A stretch of DNA of 5,401 nt. Origin: Flavobacteriaceae bacterium. GTDB lineage: Bacteria; Bacteroidota; Bacteroidia; Flavobacteriales; Flavobacteriaceae. The DNA lies in assembly GCA_008081325.1 (NCBI GenBank), contig VMCO01000201.1, positions 1 to 5,401 on the forward strand, written 5' to 3'. Position 1 is the first letter of the stretch. Each line of letters starts with the position of its first letter. The position numbers and the translations under genes were made by a program. The notes beneath the pieces were generated by a model. The model made no database searches. It was not told where the DNA came from and worked only from the letters and a program-made list of their open reading frames with translations. Shown here piece after piece: positions 1 through 5,401 of this stretch.

Positions 1-1243
1 TTCTTTTACTATAGTTGATCGATCTTTTAACAAAGAAGTCTCCATGCTTGGTTCCAATAATTTCATCATCGAACCATTCTGTTTGAGCAACGAGATCTTC
101 GTCAATATCAAACACCTTTTCAATTCCAATACTTTCAAGTGAATTATTGAATCTGTTTTTTAAGAATTCATTTACCACTGCCTTGGGTAAAAAGTCTAGC
201 TCACCATTTTCAAAAATCCAATCAACAACATCTTTCTCTGCCTCAAAAGCATTTAAGCACAAGTCTTGAATTCTTTTGTGATATTCGTCAGTGAACCAAT
301 CTGGATTTTCCTTTTGTAAAACTTTGATAAGGTCAATTCCGAAATCCCCATGAATTTGCTCTTCTTTTGATGTTGCCTCTACAACATTAGAAATTCCCTT
401 CAACATATTTTTATGTTTATTGAAACCCATAATGATAAGGAACTGAGAGAATAGAGATACATGCTCAATGAACAAAGAGAAAAGAAGAATGGATTCTGCA
501 TACTCTCTATTGTCATCACTTCTAGAATTTTTTAGTGCGGTTTCTAGGTAATGAACTCTTTTCATTATTGCAGGCTTTTTCTTTAGTTCTTTAAACTCTG
601 AATTTAATCCTAAAATTTCAAGTAAGTGAGAATAGGCATCAGCATGTCTAACTTCACTTTCTGCAAATGTTGAGCCCACAGATCCAACTTCTGGTTTTGG
701 AATTCTGTGATATAAATCTCCCCAAAACGATTTTACTGCAACCTCAATTTGTGAGATCGCAAGCATTGTATTTTTTATAGCGCTTCTTTCAACATCCGAT
801 AAACGAGATTTGAAATCCTGTATGTCGCTCGTGAAATTAAATTCTGAATGAATCCAGTATGAATGTCTAATAGCAGGTACATATTCATACAAGTGTGGAT
901 ATTCGTATGGTTTAAGATTTACACGTTTTTCAAATAGATCAGATTCACGTTGTTGGGCTCTTTTGTTTCTGTATAAGATGTATGCTTTTGCAGCATCCTT
1001 AAACTTACTTTCCATAAGTTTTGTCTCAACGATATCTTGCACCTCCTCAATAGTAGGAACGTATTCAACATCATTTTCTTTTCGACCTACTAGGGTTTGA
1101 TAAACCGAAAGTGCAACATCTTGTGCGTTTTGCTCAGTACCTTCACCAACCGCATTCATGGCTTTGTGTATGGCACCACTAATCTTTTCTAAATGAAAAG
1201 ATTTTGTGCTGTAATCTCTTTTAATTATGTATTCTATTTCCAT
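1..1243 (-). CDS. nrdB: Ribonucleoside-diphosphate reductase beta subunit with N-terminal ATP-cone (3' end cut by window)
   Basis: This is the radical-generating subunit of class I ribonucleotide reductase, which with NrdA reduces ribonucleotides to deoxyribonucleotides in the cytoplasm. I translated 414 codons from the ATG at 1243; no stop is reached, and probably only the short C-terminal NrdA-binding tail is missing. Residues about 3-95 form an ATP-cone (KRDYSTKSFHLEKI near the start), normally found on NrdA. The ferritin-like domain follows with the full metal-ligand set: E167, E197 and H200 (EVRH), E260, and E295 with H298 (EEQIH). Y204 sits seven residues after E197, the position of the radical tyrosine of E. 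coli NrdB. Known family: Leeuwenhoekiella blandensis NrdB has such a cone and is inhibited by dATP through it; the related Flavobacterium johnsoniae class Id protein keeps the tyrosine but uses a dimanganese cofactor instead. Class Id here is inference. nrdA probably lies beyond position 1. Confidence 0.96.
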   Translation of the reverse strand, partial: MEIEYIIKRDYSTKSFHLEKISGAIHKAMNAVGEGTEQNAQDVALSVYQTLVGRKENDVEYVPTIEEVQDIVETKLMESKFKDAAKAYILYRNKRAQQRESDLFEKRVNLKPYEYPHLYEYVPAIRHSYWIHSEFNFTSDIQDFKSRLSDVERSAIKNTMLAISQIEVAVKSFWGDLYHRIPKPEVGSVGSTFAESEVRHADAYSHLLEILGLNSEFKELKKKPAIMKRVHYLETALKNSRSDDNREYAESILLFSLFIEHVSLFSQFLIIMGFNKHKNMLKGISNVVEATSKEEQIHGDFGIDLIKVLQKENPDWFTDEYHKRIQDLCLNAFEAEKDVVDWIFENGELDFLPKAVVNEFLKNRFNNSLESIGIEKVFDIDEDLVAQTEWFDDEIIGTKHGDFFVKRSINYSKR

Positions 1244-1291
1244 ACTGTTTTAAATCATTTTTAGTTAATAGCTCTAAATTTTAATTTACAG

Positions 1292-1299
1292 CAAACATA
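1292..1299 (-). promoter_or_regulatory. nrdB: Candidate nrdB promoter, Bacteroidota -7 element
   Basis: Read on the minus strand this is TATGTTTG, an exact match to the Bacteroidota -7 consensus TAnnTTTG. It lies 48 nt upstream of the nrdB ATG, which would give a leader of roughly 40 nt. No clean -33 TTG is present at the usual spacing; a TGTG lies about where it would be expected. An 8-nt motif with two free positions can occur by chance in AT-rich DNA, so placement is the main support. Confidence 0.4.
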
Positions 1300-1342
1300 A
1301 AGTTCACATTAATTACCACATCTTCAGCAGCTGTAGTAATAC

Positions 1343-1357
1343 AAGTTTTTAACAAAA
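1343..1357 (+). repeat. 15-nt direct repeat, copy 1 (AAGTTTTTAACAAAA)
   Basis: This sequence is identical to the copy at 1770-1784. It lies about 100 nt upstream of the nrdB start and is followed directly by TTTTCAACA (1358-1366), which differs from the DnaA box TTATCCACA at two positions; the TTTTTAACA inside the repeat differs at three. A DnaA role is inference only. Confidence 0.55.
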
Positions 1358-1403
1358 TTTTCAACATTAATTTTTTTAGAAAAAAGTGTACAAAGTTGCC
1401 GTA

Positions 1404-1418
1404 TTCTTAATATAAGAA
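1404..1418. repeat. Dyad TTCTTA-ATA-TAAGAA upstream of nrdB
   Basis: Two perfect 6-nt arms flank a 3-nt centre, about 160 nt upstream of the nrdB start and beyond the candidate promoter. It has the form of a small operator but resembles no regulator site I know; it does not match the NrdR box pattern. It could be chance in AT-rich DNA. Confidence 0.3.
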
Positions 1419-1498
1419 ACCTTAATCTTTGTGTCACTGGTAACAAAAAAATAGTCAAAAACAAGAACTGCAAAAGCTTGATTTACTTAGGGTTAAGC

Positions 1499-1601
1499 TT
1501 TAAAAGCAATACATTTTAGATTCGTGAGAATCAAGCAATTTATAAAATCTTGTAGATTAACTTTTGCTTGATTAGAATTCTTTGAACTCTTTGCTTTTAA
1601 A
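1499..1601. repeat. Extended imperfect inverted repeat centred near 1550
   Basis: The outer arms TTTAAAAGCAA (1499-1509) and TTGCTTTTAAA (1591-1601) are perfect 11-nt complements. The inner arms AATCAAGCAA (1529-1538) and TTGCTTGATT (1564-1573) are perfect 10-nt complements. Both pairs share the same centre to within one base, and the DNA between them still shows partial complementarity. Weaker matches continue outward, such as CTG at 1468-1470 against CAG at 1630-1632 and GTAA at 1440-1443 against TTAC at 1657-1660, again centred on 1550. A small perfect hairpin GATTC-GTGA-GAATC (1519-1532) lies within the left arm. It could be a decayed MITE-like element, a structured RNA or a regulatory hairpin. 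Confidence 0.5.
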
Positions 1602-1769
1602 TTTAAATCTTTACTATGAAGCAAAAAAACAGAAAAAATATTTGTGTTATTTTGCATTACAGTTATTGGCGTTTTATTAAAATTTTAAAAAAATTATTAA
1701 TAAATTCGAATCAACAAAGATTGGAAAATGTTGTCGTAATTAAAAGGCATATTTATTAACAATGCTACT

Positions 1770-1784
1770 AAGTTTTTAACAAAA
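1770..1784 (+). repeat. 15-nt direct repeat, copy 2 (AAGTTTTTAACAAAA)
   Basis: This second copy is identical to 1343-1357 and ends 16 nt before the ATG at 1801, so it lies in the leader or core promoter of the small membrane protein gene. The overlapping TAAGTTTT (1769-1776) is one base off the Bacteroidota -7 element, but no -33 TTG is suitably placed. Confidence 0.55.
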
Positions 1785-1800
1785 GTTTAACTTCAAGAAA

Positions 1801-2001
1801 ATGAAAATATTGATTTATATTATTTCCCTTGCAGCGGTCTCAATTATAATATTCAATTTATTCCAAATTGATTTAGAGAACTTTTTTTCTAAAGAAAATT
1901 TTAATTATGGAATTATGATTTTAGCAGGATTTAGCTGTCTCATTATAATGAGAATTATGATGTTAAATGAAAAAATTAATAAGGCTAAAAAAAATAATTA
2001 A
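1801..2001 (+). CDS. Small two-span membrane protein, function unknown
   Basis: The 66-residue product has two hydrophobic segments, about residues 3-21 and 36-55, joined by a short mostly acidic loop (D24, E26, E32). A lysine-rich tail follows (K58, K61, K63, K64). By the positive-inside rule both ends should be cytoplasmic, with the loop outside. R51 lies within the second segment, which is slightly unusual. There is no lipobox, no metal motif and no recognisable enzyme domain. The ATG is the first in frame and is not preceded by a clear Shine-Dalgarno sequence, which is normal in this phylum. The protein resembles short uncharacterised membrane proteins I associate with flavobacterial genomes, but I cannot name a family. 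The stop lies five bases before the stop of the convergent dCMP deaminase gene, leaving no room for a separate terminator. Confidence 0.75.
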   Translation: MKILIYIISLAAVSIIIFNLFQIDLENFFSKENFNYGIMILAGFSCLIIMRIMMLNEKINKAKKNN

Positions 2002-2006
2002 AGAGC

Positions 2007-2429
2007 TTAGATTTCAATTTGACAAACCTCAACTCCTGCTTTTTCTAAAAACTCTAATCCTGAAATGTCTTTGTACTGTTCTTCGTAAACAACCCTTTTT
2101 ATTTTAGCTTGATGGATTAGCTTGCTACAGTTTTTGCATGGTGATAAAGAAATATATAAAGTTGCTCCTTCGCTTGACTGAGTTGAGGATGCTACTTTGG
2201 TAATCGCATTAGCTTCTGCGTGTAAAACATACCATTTTGTAAAATTGTTGTCGTCTTCACACACGTTTTCAAAACCTGAGGGTGTACCATTATAACCATC
2301 AGAAATTATCATATTATCTTTTACAATTATTGCACCTACCTGACGTCTTTTACAATATGAAAGCTTACCCCATTCTCTTGCAATTTTTAGGTAGGCAACA
2401 TCATATTTATTTTGTTTTTCATTCGTCAT
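2007..2429 (-). CDS. dCMP deaminase (ComEB-like, zinc-dependent)
   Basis: The product deaminates dCMP to dUMP in the cytoplasm, supplying the substrate of thymidylate synthase. At 140 residues it has a typical length for the family. The zinc site is complete: H70-A71-E72 gives one ligand and the catalytic glutamate, and P97-C98-K99-N100-C101 gives the two cysteine ligands. The GYNGTPSGFENVCE block (residues 45-58) is characteristic of the dCMP deaminase branch and distinguishes it from cytidine and tRNA-adenosine deaminases. The QVGAIIV segment before it is also typical. The ATG at 2429 lies 17 nt after the dsbD stop on the same strand, so co-transcription as the last gene of the cluster is likely. 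Its function links better to the ribonucleotide reductase across the window than to its operon partners. Nothing appears damaged. Confidence 0.93.
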   Translation of the reverse strand: MTNEKQNKYDVAYLKIAREWGKLSYCKRRQVGAIIVKDNMIISDGYNGTPSGFENVCEDDNNFTKWYVLHAEANAITKVASSTQSSEGATLYISLSPCKNCSKLIHQAKIKRVVYEEQYKDISGLEFLEKAGVEVCQIEI

Positions 2430-2446
2430 AAATCTAAAATAAAAAA

Positions 2447-4507
2447 TTATTCTTCGTTTGACGATTTAAATTCTGACAAACCACACTCTAAGAATGAAAT
2501 ATATTCACTTGGGTCAGGCGTGTATCCCACTGGATCGTTTAAGATTTGGTATGTATTTGGATCGATAAGTAAATAAAAAGGTTGTGAATTTACACCAAAA
2601 TAACTGGCTTGAAAATGAGCCCACTTATGTCCGTAATTTTCTAATTTTCTGGTGCCTATTCCCGAGGTTCTGTTAACATTCAGTTGTTCATATTCAGGCA
2701 ATTCTTTTTTATCATCAACATATAAAGAAATTAAAACAAAATTATCTCGAAGCACTTTATCAACCTCTGGTAACGGCCAAACATGCTCTTCCATTTTTCT
2801 ACAATTAACACATGCATAACCAGTAAAATCAAGAAGGATTGGCTTATTTTCTTTCTTAGCATATTCGATACCAGTTTTTAAATCTTTAAAACAATTTAAG
2901 TCGTTCGGACAATCTTTTGGAGAAAAATAACTGTACCCAAGTGGCGGTGCTAAACCGCTCAGTAGAGGTAAAGCATTATAAGATTGTTTGTCTTTATCGT
3001 AGATCAATCCCGAAGCCAAATAAACAGAAAAACCAAAGGCTAGAATTGCGCTTAATAATCTAAGACGAGAAATTTTTTCAAGTTTAATCTCTTTCGGAAA
3101 TCTTATTTTACCAATAAGATATATCCCAAGTAAAAAGAAAATAACAACCCACAGAATCAAGAATAATTCGATTTTTAAAATTCCCCAATGAGCAACTAAA
3201 TCAGCGTTTGATAAAAACTTAAGAGCTAATGCAAGCTCAATAAACCCAAGGGTAACTTTTATTGTATTAAGCCAACCACCAGATTTTGGCAACTTACCAA
3301 GAACATTTGGGAACATGGCAAATAAAGCAAATGGTAATCCTAATGCTAAACCAAATCCACCCATTCCAGCAGTTAATTCCCAAGCACCTGAATCACCGGA
3401 AAGTGAACCAGCCAATAGAGTTCCTAAAATCGGACCCGTACAAGAAAAAGAAACTATAGCTAATGTCAGGGCCATAAAAAAGATTCCAATAAATCCAGCA
3501 CTTGACTCTTGACTTGTAGACTTACTTGTCCATGAAGAAGGTAGAGTCAATTCAAAATATCCAAAGAATGAAAATGCAAAAACTAGGAATACTAAAAAGA
3601 ATAAAACATTTAGAAATATGTTTGTTGAAATATCATTTAAAATATCAGGGTTAACACTATCCAATAAATGGAAAGGAATACTCAAAATTATATACACTAA
3701 AAATATAAAGAACCCATATAGTATAGCATTGGAAATTCCATTATCGTTTTCATTTTTTTTAGTGAAAAAACTTACCGTCAATGGAATCATTGGAAATACA
3801 CATGGAGTTAAAAGAGCCAAGAATCCTCCCAAAATTCCTAATAAAAAAATATTCAGAAATGAATTCTCCTTGTTTTCAGTTACTGTCTCATTTGCAGTAT
3901 CGCAATCTGATGATTGTTCTTTTATTTGTTCAGGTAAAAAGCCATAAAGCGCAAGATTTGTCTGTCCAAAATCTTGAGTCTCTACTTTATCAAAATCAGA
4001 ATTATCTTTTGTTTTTTCACCAAAATTAAATTCAAAATCAACATCAGTTGGTGGTAAACATTTAGTGTCATCACACACCATAAATGTTAAATATCCACTG
4101 ACATATTTATTGTCTGCATTAAATTCAACAATTTGTTTAAATGTGGCTTTTTTGGTAAACTTAGTTACCTCCATTAAAAATATTGGATCTTGTGAAACAC
4201 TCTTGTTTTCATCAACCTCAACTATATCTCCAACTAAATTAAAATACCTTTCTGATTCATTGTTATTATTAAATTCAAAAGATACAGGAAGGGGGCATAT
4301 TTCCACATCACAATCAATATCGTTATTATATATATCATTAGAATATATAGCCCAGCCTGGCTCTATATCAGCAATGAATGTGAGCTCATAAGTATTTTCA
4401 GATGCTTTCTGGCTTGAAAAACTCCATTCTACGGGATCATAAATCTGACTAACACCAAAAAAAGGGGTTAAAAACAGAGCTAAAATAAGAGGGTAAATAA
4501 ATCTCAT
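2447..4507 (-). CDS. dsbD: Thiol:disulfide interchange protein DsbD
   Basis: DsbD is an inner-membrane protein that passes electrons from cytoplasmic thioredoxin to periplasmic thiol proteins through three cysteine pairs. All three parts are visible in the 686 residues. A signal peptide (1 to about 21, ending VSQ) precedes an immunoglobulin-like N-terminal domain (about 22-165) with the redox pair C145 and C150 (VCDDTKC). A linker of about 50 residues leads to a multi-span membrane domain (about 216-505) with C236 in TPCVFP and C356 in SCTGP. A thioredoxin-fold domain (about 545-675) carries the active site C566-V-N-C569 and a cis-proline at P643. Extra cysteines are C66/C71 in the N-terminal domain, C202 in the linker, C533/C539 before the thioredoxin domain, and C675. 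It is intact. It starts 22 nt after the small repeat-protein gene. Likely clients are cytochrome c maturation and periplasmic disulfide repair. Confidence 0.95.
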   Translation of the reverse strand: MRFIYPLILALFLTPFFGVSQIYDPVEWSFSSQKASENTYELTFIADIEPGWAIYSNDIYNNDIDCDVEICPLPVSFEFNNNNESERYFNLVGDIVEVDENKSVSQDPIFLMEVTKFTKKATFKQIVEFNADNKYVSGYLTFMVCDDTKCLPPTDVDFEFNFGEKTKDNSDFDKVETQDFGQTNLALYGFLPEQIKEQSSDCDTANETVTENKENSFLNIFLLGILGGFLALLTPCVFPMIPLTVSFFTKKNENDNGISNAILYGFFIFLVYIILSIPFHLLDSVNPDILNDISTNIFLNVLFFLVFLVFAFSFFGYFELTLPSSWTSKSTSQESSAGFIGIFFMALTLAIVSFSCTGPILGTLLAGSLSGDSGAWELTAGMGGFGLALGLPFALFAMFPNVLGKLPKSGGWLNTIKVTLGFIELALALKFLSNADLVAHWGILKIELFLILWVVIFFLLGIYLIGKIRFPKEIKLEKISRLRLLSAILAFGFSVYLASGLIYDKDKQSYNALPLLSGLAPPLGYSYFSPKDCPNDLNCFKDLKTGIEYAKKENKPILLDFTGYACVNCRKMEEHVWPLPEVDKVLRDNFVLISLYVDDKKELPEYEQLNVNRTSGIGTRKLENYGHKWAHFQASYFGVNSQPFYLLIDPNTYQILNDPVGYTPDPSEYISFLECGLSEFKSSNEE

Positions 4508-4529
4508 TTACAAGAATATATATGGGTTG

Positions 4530-4859
4530 CTAATATAGTAAATGTTTTTTCTCTTTAGACCGCCAACCAGCTTGGGATTTATAGTCAACAAAAAAAACTT
4601 TTAAATCTGCCTGAGATTTATATTCAACAAAATAAATAGTAAAATCTACTTGGCTTTTATACTTGTCAAAAAACCATAAACCTTCATTTCCTTTTGCTTG
4701 GCTTTTGTAATCAACTTTATATACCAATAAGTCGGCTTGACTCTTGTAGTCAACAACAAAAACTTTTACATCAGCCTGACTTTTATAATCAACAGAAAAT
4801 AGTATTTGACTGTTTGTATGTAAGCATCCCAATAAAAAAATTAAAATAAACCTTTTCAC
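4530..4859 (-). CDS. Exported 7(1) septoil knot (former DUF6150) family repeat protein
   Basis: The 109-residue product begins with a signal sequence (about 1-18, MKRFILIFLLGCLHTNSQ). C12 follows LLG and could be an atypical, early lipobox; otherwise cleavage after NSQ is likely. The rest is built from YKSQ-centred repeats at residues 25, 38, 51, 67, 80 and 93, each preceded by a hydrophobic strand such as VKVFVVDY, and ends with HLLY. This gives seven strands and six turns. The pattern, the AGW block and the length match my memory of the septoil knot family, whose known member from Ureaplasma has a 7(1) backbone knot; the family assignment is from memory and the knot here is inference. No biological role is known to me. 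The start is GTG: no ATG lies in frame upstream, and GTG gives a proper lysine-arginine signal-peptide beginning. It is probably the first gene of the cluster with dsbD and the deaminase gene. Confidence 0.85.
   Translation of the reverse strand: MKRFILIFLLGCLHTNSQILFSVDYKSQADVKVFVVDYKSQADLLVYKVDYKSQAKGNEGLWFFDKYKSQVDFTIYFVEYKSQADLKVFFVDYKSQAGWRSKEKKHLLY
4572..4787 (-). repeat. Six in-frame YKSQ coding repeats (39-nt period)
   Basis: Six copies of the YKSQ tetrapeptide are spaced 13, 13, 16, 13 and 13 residues apart, so two sets of three flank one longer step containing GNEGLW. At DNA level the copies differ at synonymous sites: the serine is AGT, AGT, AGC, AGC, TCT, TCC in order, and tyrosine, lysine and glutamine codons also vary. 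The repeats are therefore old and held together by selection on the protein, not a recent slippage product. Confidence 0.9.
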
Positions 4860-4923
4860 ATTTAAAATTAAACAATTGTTGTGCCATGTACATATTAAAG
4901 AAAATTATTAGCTTTAATAAACG
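4860..4923. promoter_or_regulatory. Divergent 64-nt intergenic region with several dyads
   Basis: This short gap must hold the start signals of both the minus-strand cluster and the plus-strand methyltransferase. It contains two perfect palindromes, AACAATTGTT (4871-4880) and ATGTACAT (4886-4893). It also has an inverted repeat, TATTAAAG (4893-4900) with CTTTAATA (4912-4919), that ends four bases before the methyltransferase ATG. TAGCTTTA (4909-4916) is one base off the Bacteroidota -7 element for the plus strand but sits only seven bases from the ATG. No exact TAnnTTTG occurs on either strand, so I do not assign promoter positions. Confidence 0.4.
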
Positions 4924-5401
4924 ATGGAAAAAAAATTACACTGGGAAAAAATATATCAAACAAAAAAAAATGATGGAGTAAGTTGGTTTCAGGAAACTCC
5001 AACTGAGTCTATTGAACTAATTAAAAAATATTCCAGTAATAGTTCTGAAAAAATAATTGATGTAGGATGCGGAAAAGGATTCTTAGCTGATAATTTATTA
5101 AAATCAAAGTTTAAGGATATCACTCTTGTTGATATTTCTTCAAATGCTTTATCTGAAATCCATAACCGATTAAAAAATCAGTATTTAAGTTTTATTGAAA
5201 CAGATATTTTAGATTTTGATTCTGATTATAAATATGATATATGGCATGACAGAGCGGTATTTCATTTTATCACAGAAAATAACAGTATTGATAAATATAT
5301 TTCTCTTTGTAATAAGTATATTAATACTGGCGGTAAGTTAATCGTGGGAACTTTTGCAGAAGATGGTCCATTAAAATGTAGTGGTCTTGAAATTAAAAGG
5401 T
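4924..5401 (+). CDS. Class I SAM-dependent methyltransferase (3' end cut by window)
   Basis: The first 159 residues are present and the frame is open to the window edge; related proteins are usually near 200 residues, so most of the fold is here. It should transfer a methyl group from S-adenosylmethionine in the cytoplasm. The N-terminal block HWEKIYQTK...VSWFQETP (residues 6-26) is typical of one bacterial subgroup. Motif I is IDVGCGKG (45-52). The acidic end of strand two is D70 in LVDIS, followed by TDILDF (93-98). The motif IV region is DIWHDRAVFHFI (105-116), and GGKLIVGTFAEDGP (136-149) with CSGLEIKR closes the visible part. There is no visible metal-binding cluster or nucleic-acid-binding domain. 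The substrate is unknown; similar proteins are often labelled TehB-like or thiopurine-methyltransferase-like on general similarity only. It is divergent from the knot-protein cluster. Confidence 0.9.
   Translation, partial: MEKKLHWEKIYQTKKNDGVSWFQETPTESIELIKKYSSNSSEKIIDVGCGKGFLADNLLKSKFKDITLVDISSNALSEIHNRLKNQYLSFIETDILDFDSDYKYDIWHDRAVFHFITENNSIDKYISLCNKYINTGGKLIVGTFAEDGPLKCSGLEIKR

Larger units (their letters stand above)
1244..1800. other. 557-nt AT-rich intergenic region between nrdB and the small membrane protein gene
   Basis: Both flanking genes read away from this gap, so it must carry two divergent promoters. It contains a candidate nrdB -7 element, a 15-nt direct repeat near each end, DnaA-box-like 9-mers, a dyad TTCTTA-ATA-TAAGAA at 1404-1418, and a long degenerate inverted repeat centred near 1550. 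I found no tRNA, no recognisable riboswitch and no convincing coding region; the best reading frame is a basic 47-codon one at 1616-1759 with no recognisable features. The gap is long for a compact flavobacterial genome, so regulatory or decayed mobile DNA is plausible. Confidence 0.6.

Noticed and set aside
1371..1386. T-run followed by A-run (TTTTTTTAGAAAAAAG), considered as a terminator hairpin.
   Set aside because: The stem would be purely A-T with a three-base loop, and no gene ends here; both flanking genes point away.
1300..1430. NrdR boxes upstream of nrdB.
   Set aside because: I found no pair of sites resembling the NrdR consensus; the only clear dyad (1404-1418) has a different sequence.
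1616..1759. A 47-codon plus-strand reading frame (MKQKNRKNICVILHYSYW...) inside the intergenic gap.
   Set aside because: It is short and basic with no recognisable motif, and it overlaps the right arm of the inverted repeat. The AT-rich DNA makes such frames likely by chance.
1244..1800. The AT-rich gap with DnaA-box-like motifs, considered as a chromosomal origin.
   Set aside because: The 9-mers differ from the DnaA consensus at two or three positions, there is no cluster of good boxes, and no dnaA or other origin-linked gene is in view.
1985..2010. A8 run at 1987-1994, which is T8 on the minus strand after the deaminase stop, considered as a rho-independent terminator.
   Set aside because: There is no stable GC-containing stem in front of the T run, and the run lies inside the convergent gene's coding sequence.
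3315..4391. Several plus-strand reading frames of 65-109 codons opposite dsbD.
   Set aside because: They are antisense shadows of an intact dsbD gene. Their translations lack domain features and have no plausible start context.

Overview
The window looks like a chromosomal segment of a low-GC Bacteroidota, most likely a marine-type flavobacterium. Evidence for this: intergenic DNA is very AT-rich and starts lack strong Shine-Dalgarno sequences. There is a good match to the Bacteroidota -7 promoter element TAnnTTTG. The encoded proteins are of flavobacterial type: an ATP-cone-bearing NrdB, a three-domain DsbD, a ComEB-like dCMP deaminase and a septoil-knot repeat protein. I place it at class level only.

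Layout. Positions 1-1243 (minus) hold nearly all of nrdB, the radical-generating subunit of class I ribonucleotide reductase, with an N-terminal ATP-cone; its 3' end runs off the window. Positions 1244-1800 are a 557-nt AT-rich gap without a convincing gene. It contains a candidate nrdB promoter, a 15-nt direct repeat at both ends, DnaA-box-like motifs and an extended, degenerate inverted repeat centred near 1550. Positions 1801-2001 (plus) encode a 66-residue protein with two membrane segments. It ends five bases short of a convergent three-gene minus-strand cluster (4859 to 2007): a small exported repeat protein, the thiol-disulfide transporter DsbD, and dCMP deaminase, spaced 22 and 17 nt apart. 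At 4924 a divergent class I SAM methyltransferase starts and leaves the window at the right edge.

How the genes relate. NrdB and dCMP deaminase both serve deoxynucleotide supply: reduction of ribonucleotides, and dCMP to dUMP for thymidylate synthesis. They lie on either side of the small membrane protein but are not in one transcription unit. DsbD moves reducing power from the cytoplasm to the periplasm.

The most striking item is the 109-residue protein just upstream of dsbD. It has six copies of a YKSQ-centred repeat (13-residue period with one 16-residue step) and seven predicted strands. I assign it to the 7(1) septoil knot family (formerly DUF6150), whose members have the most complex backbone knot known in a protein. 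The second is the NrdB architecture, an ATP-cone on the beta subunit together with a retained tyrosine at the radical position, which matches the dimanganese class Id type. I see no mobile element with a transposase, no CRISPR array and no tRNA or rRNA gene.
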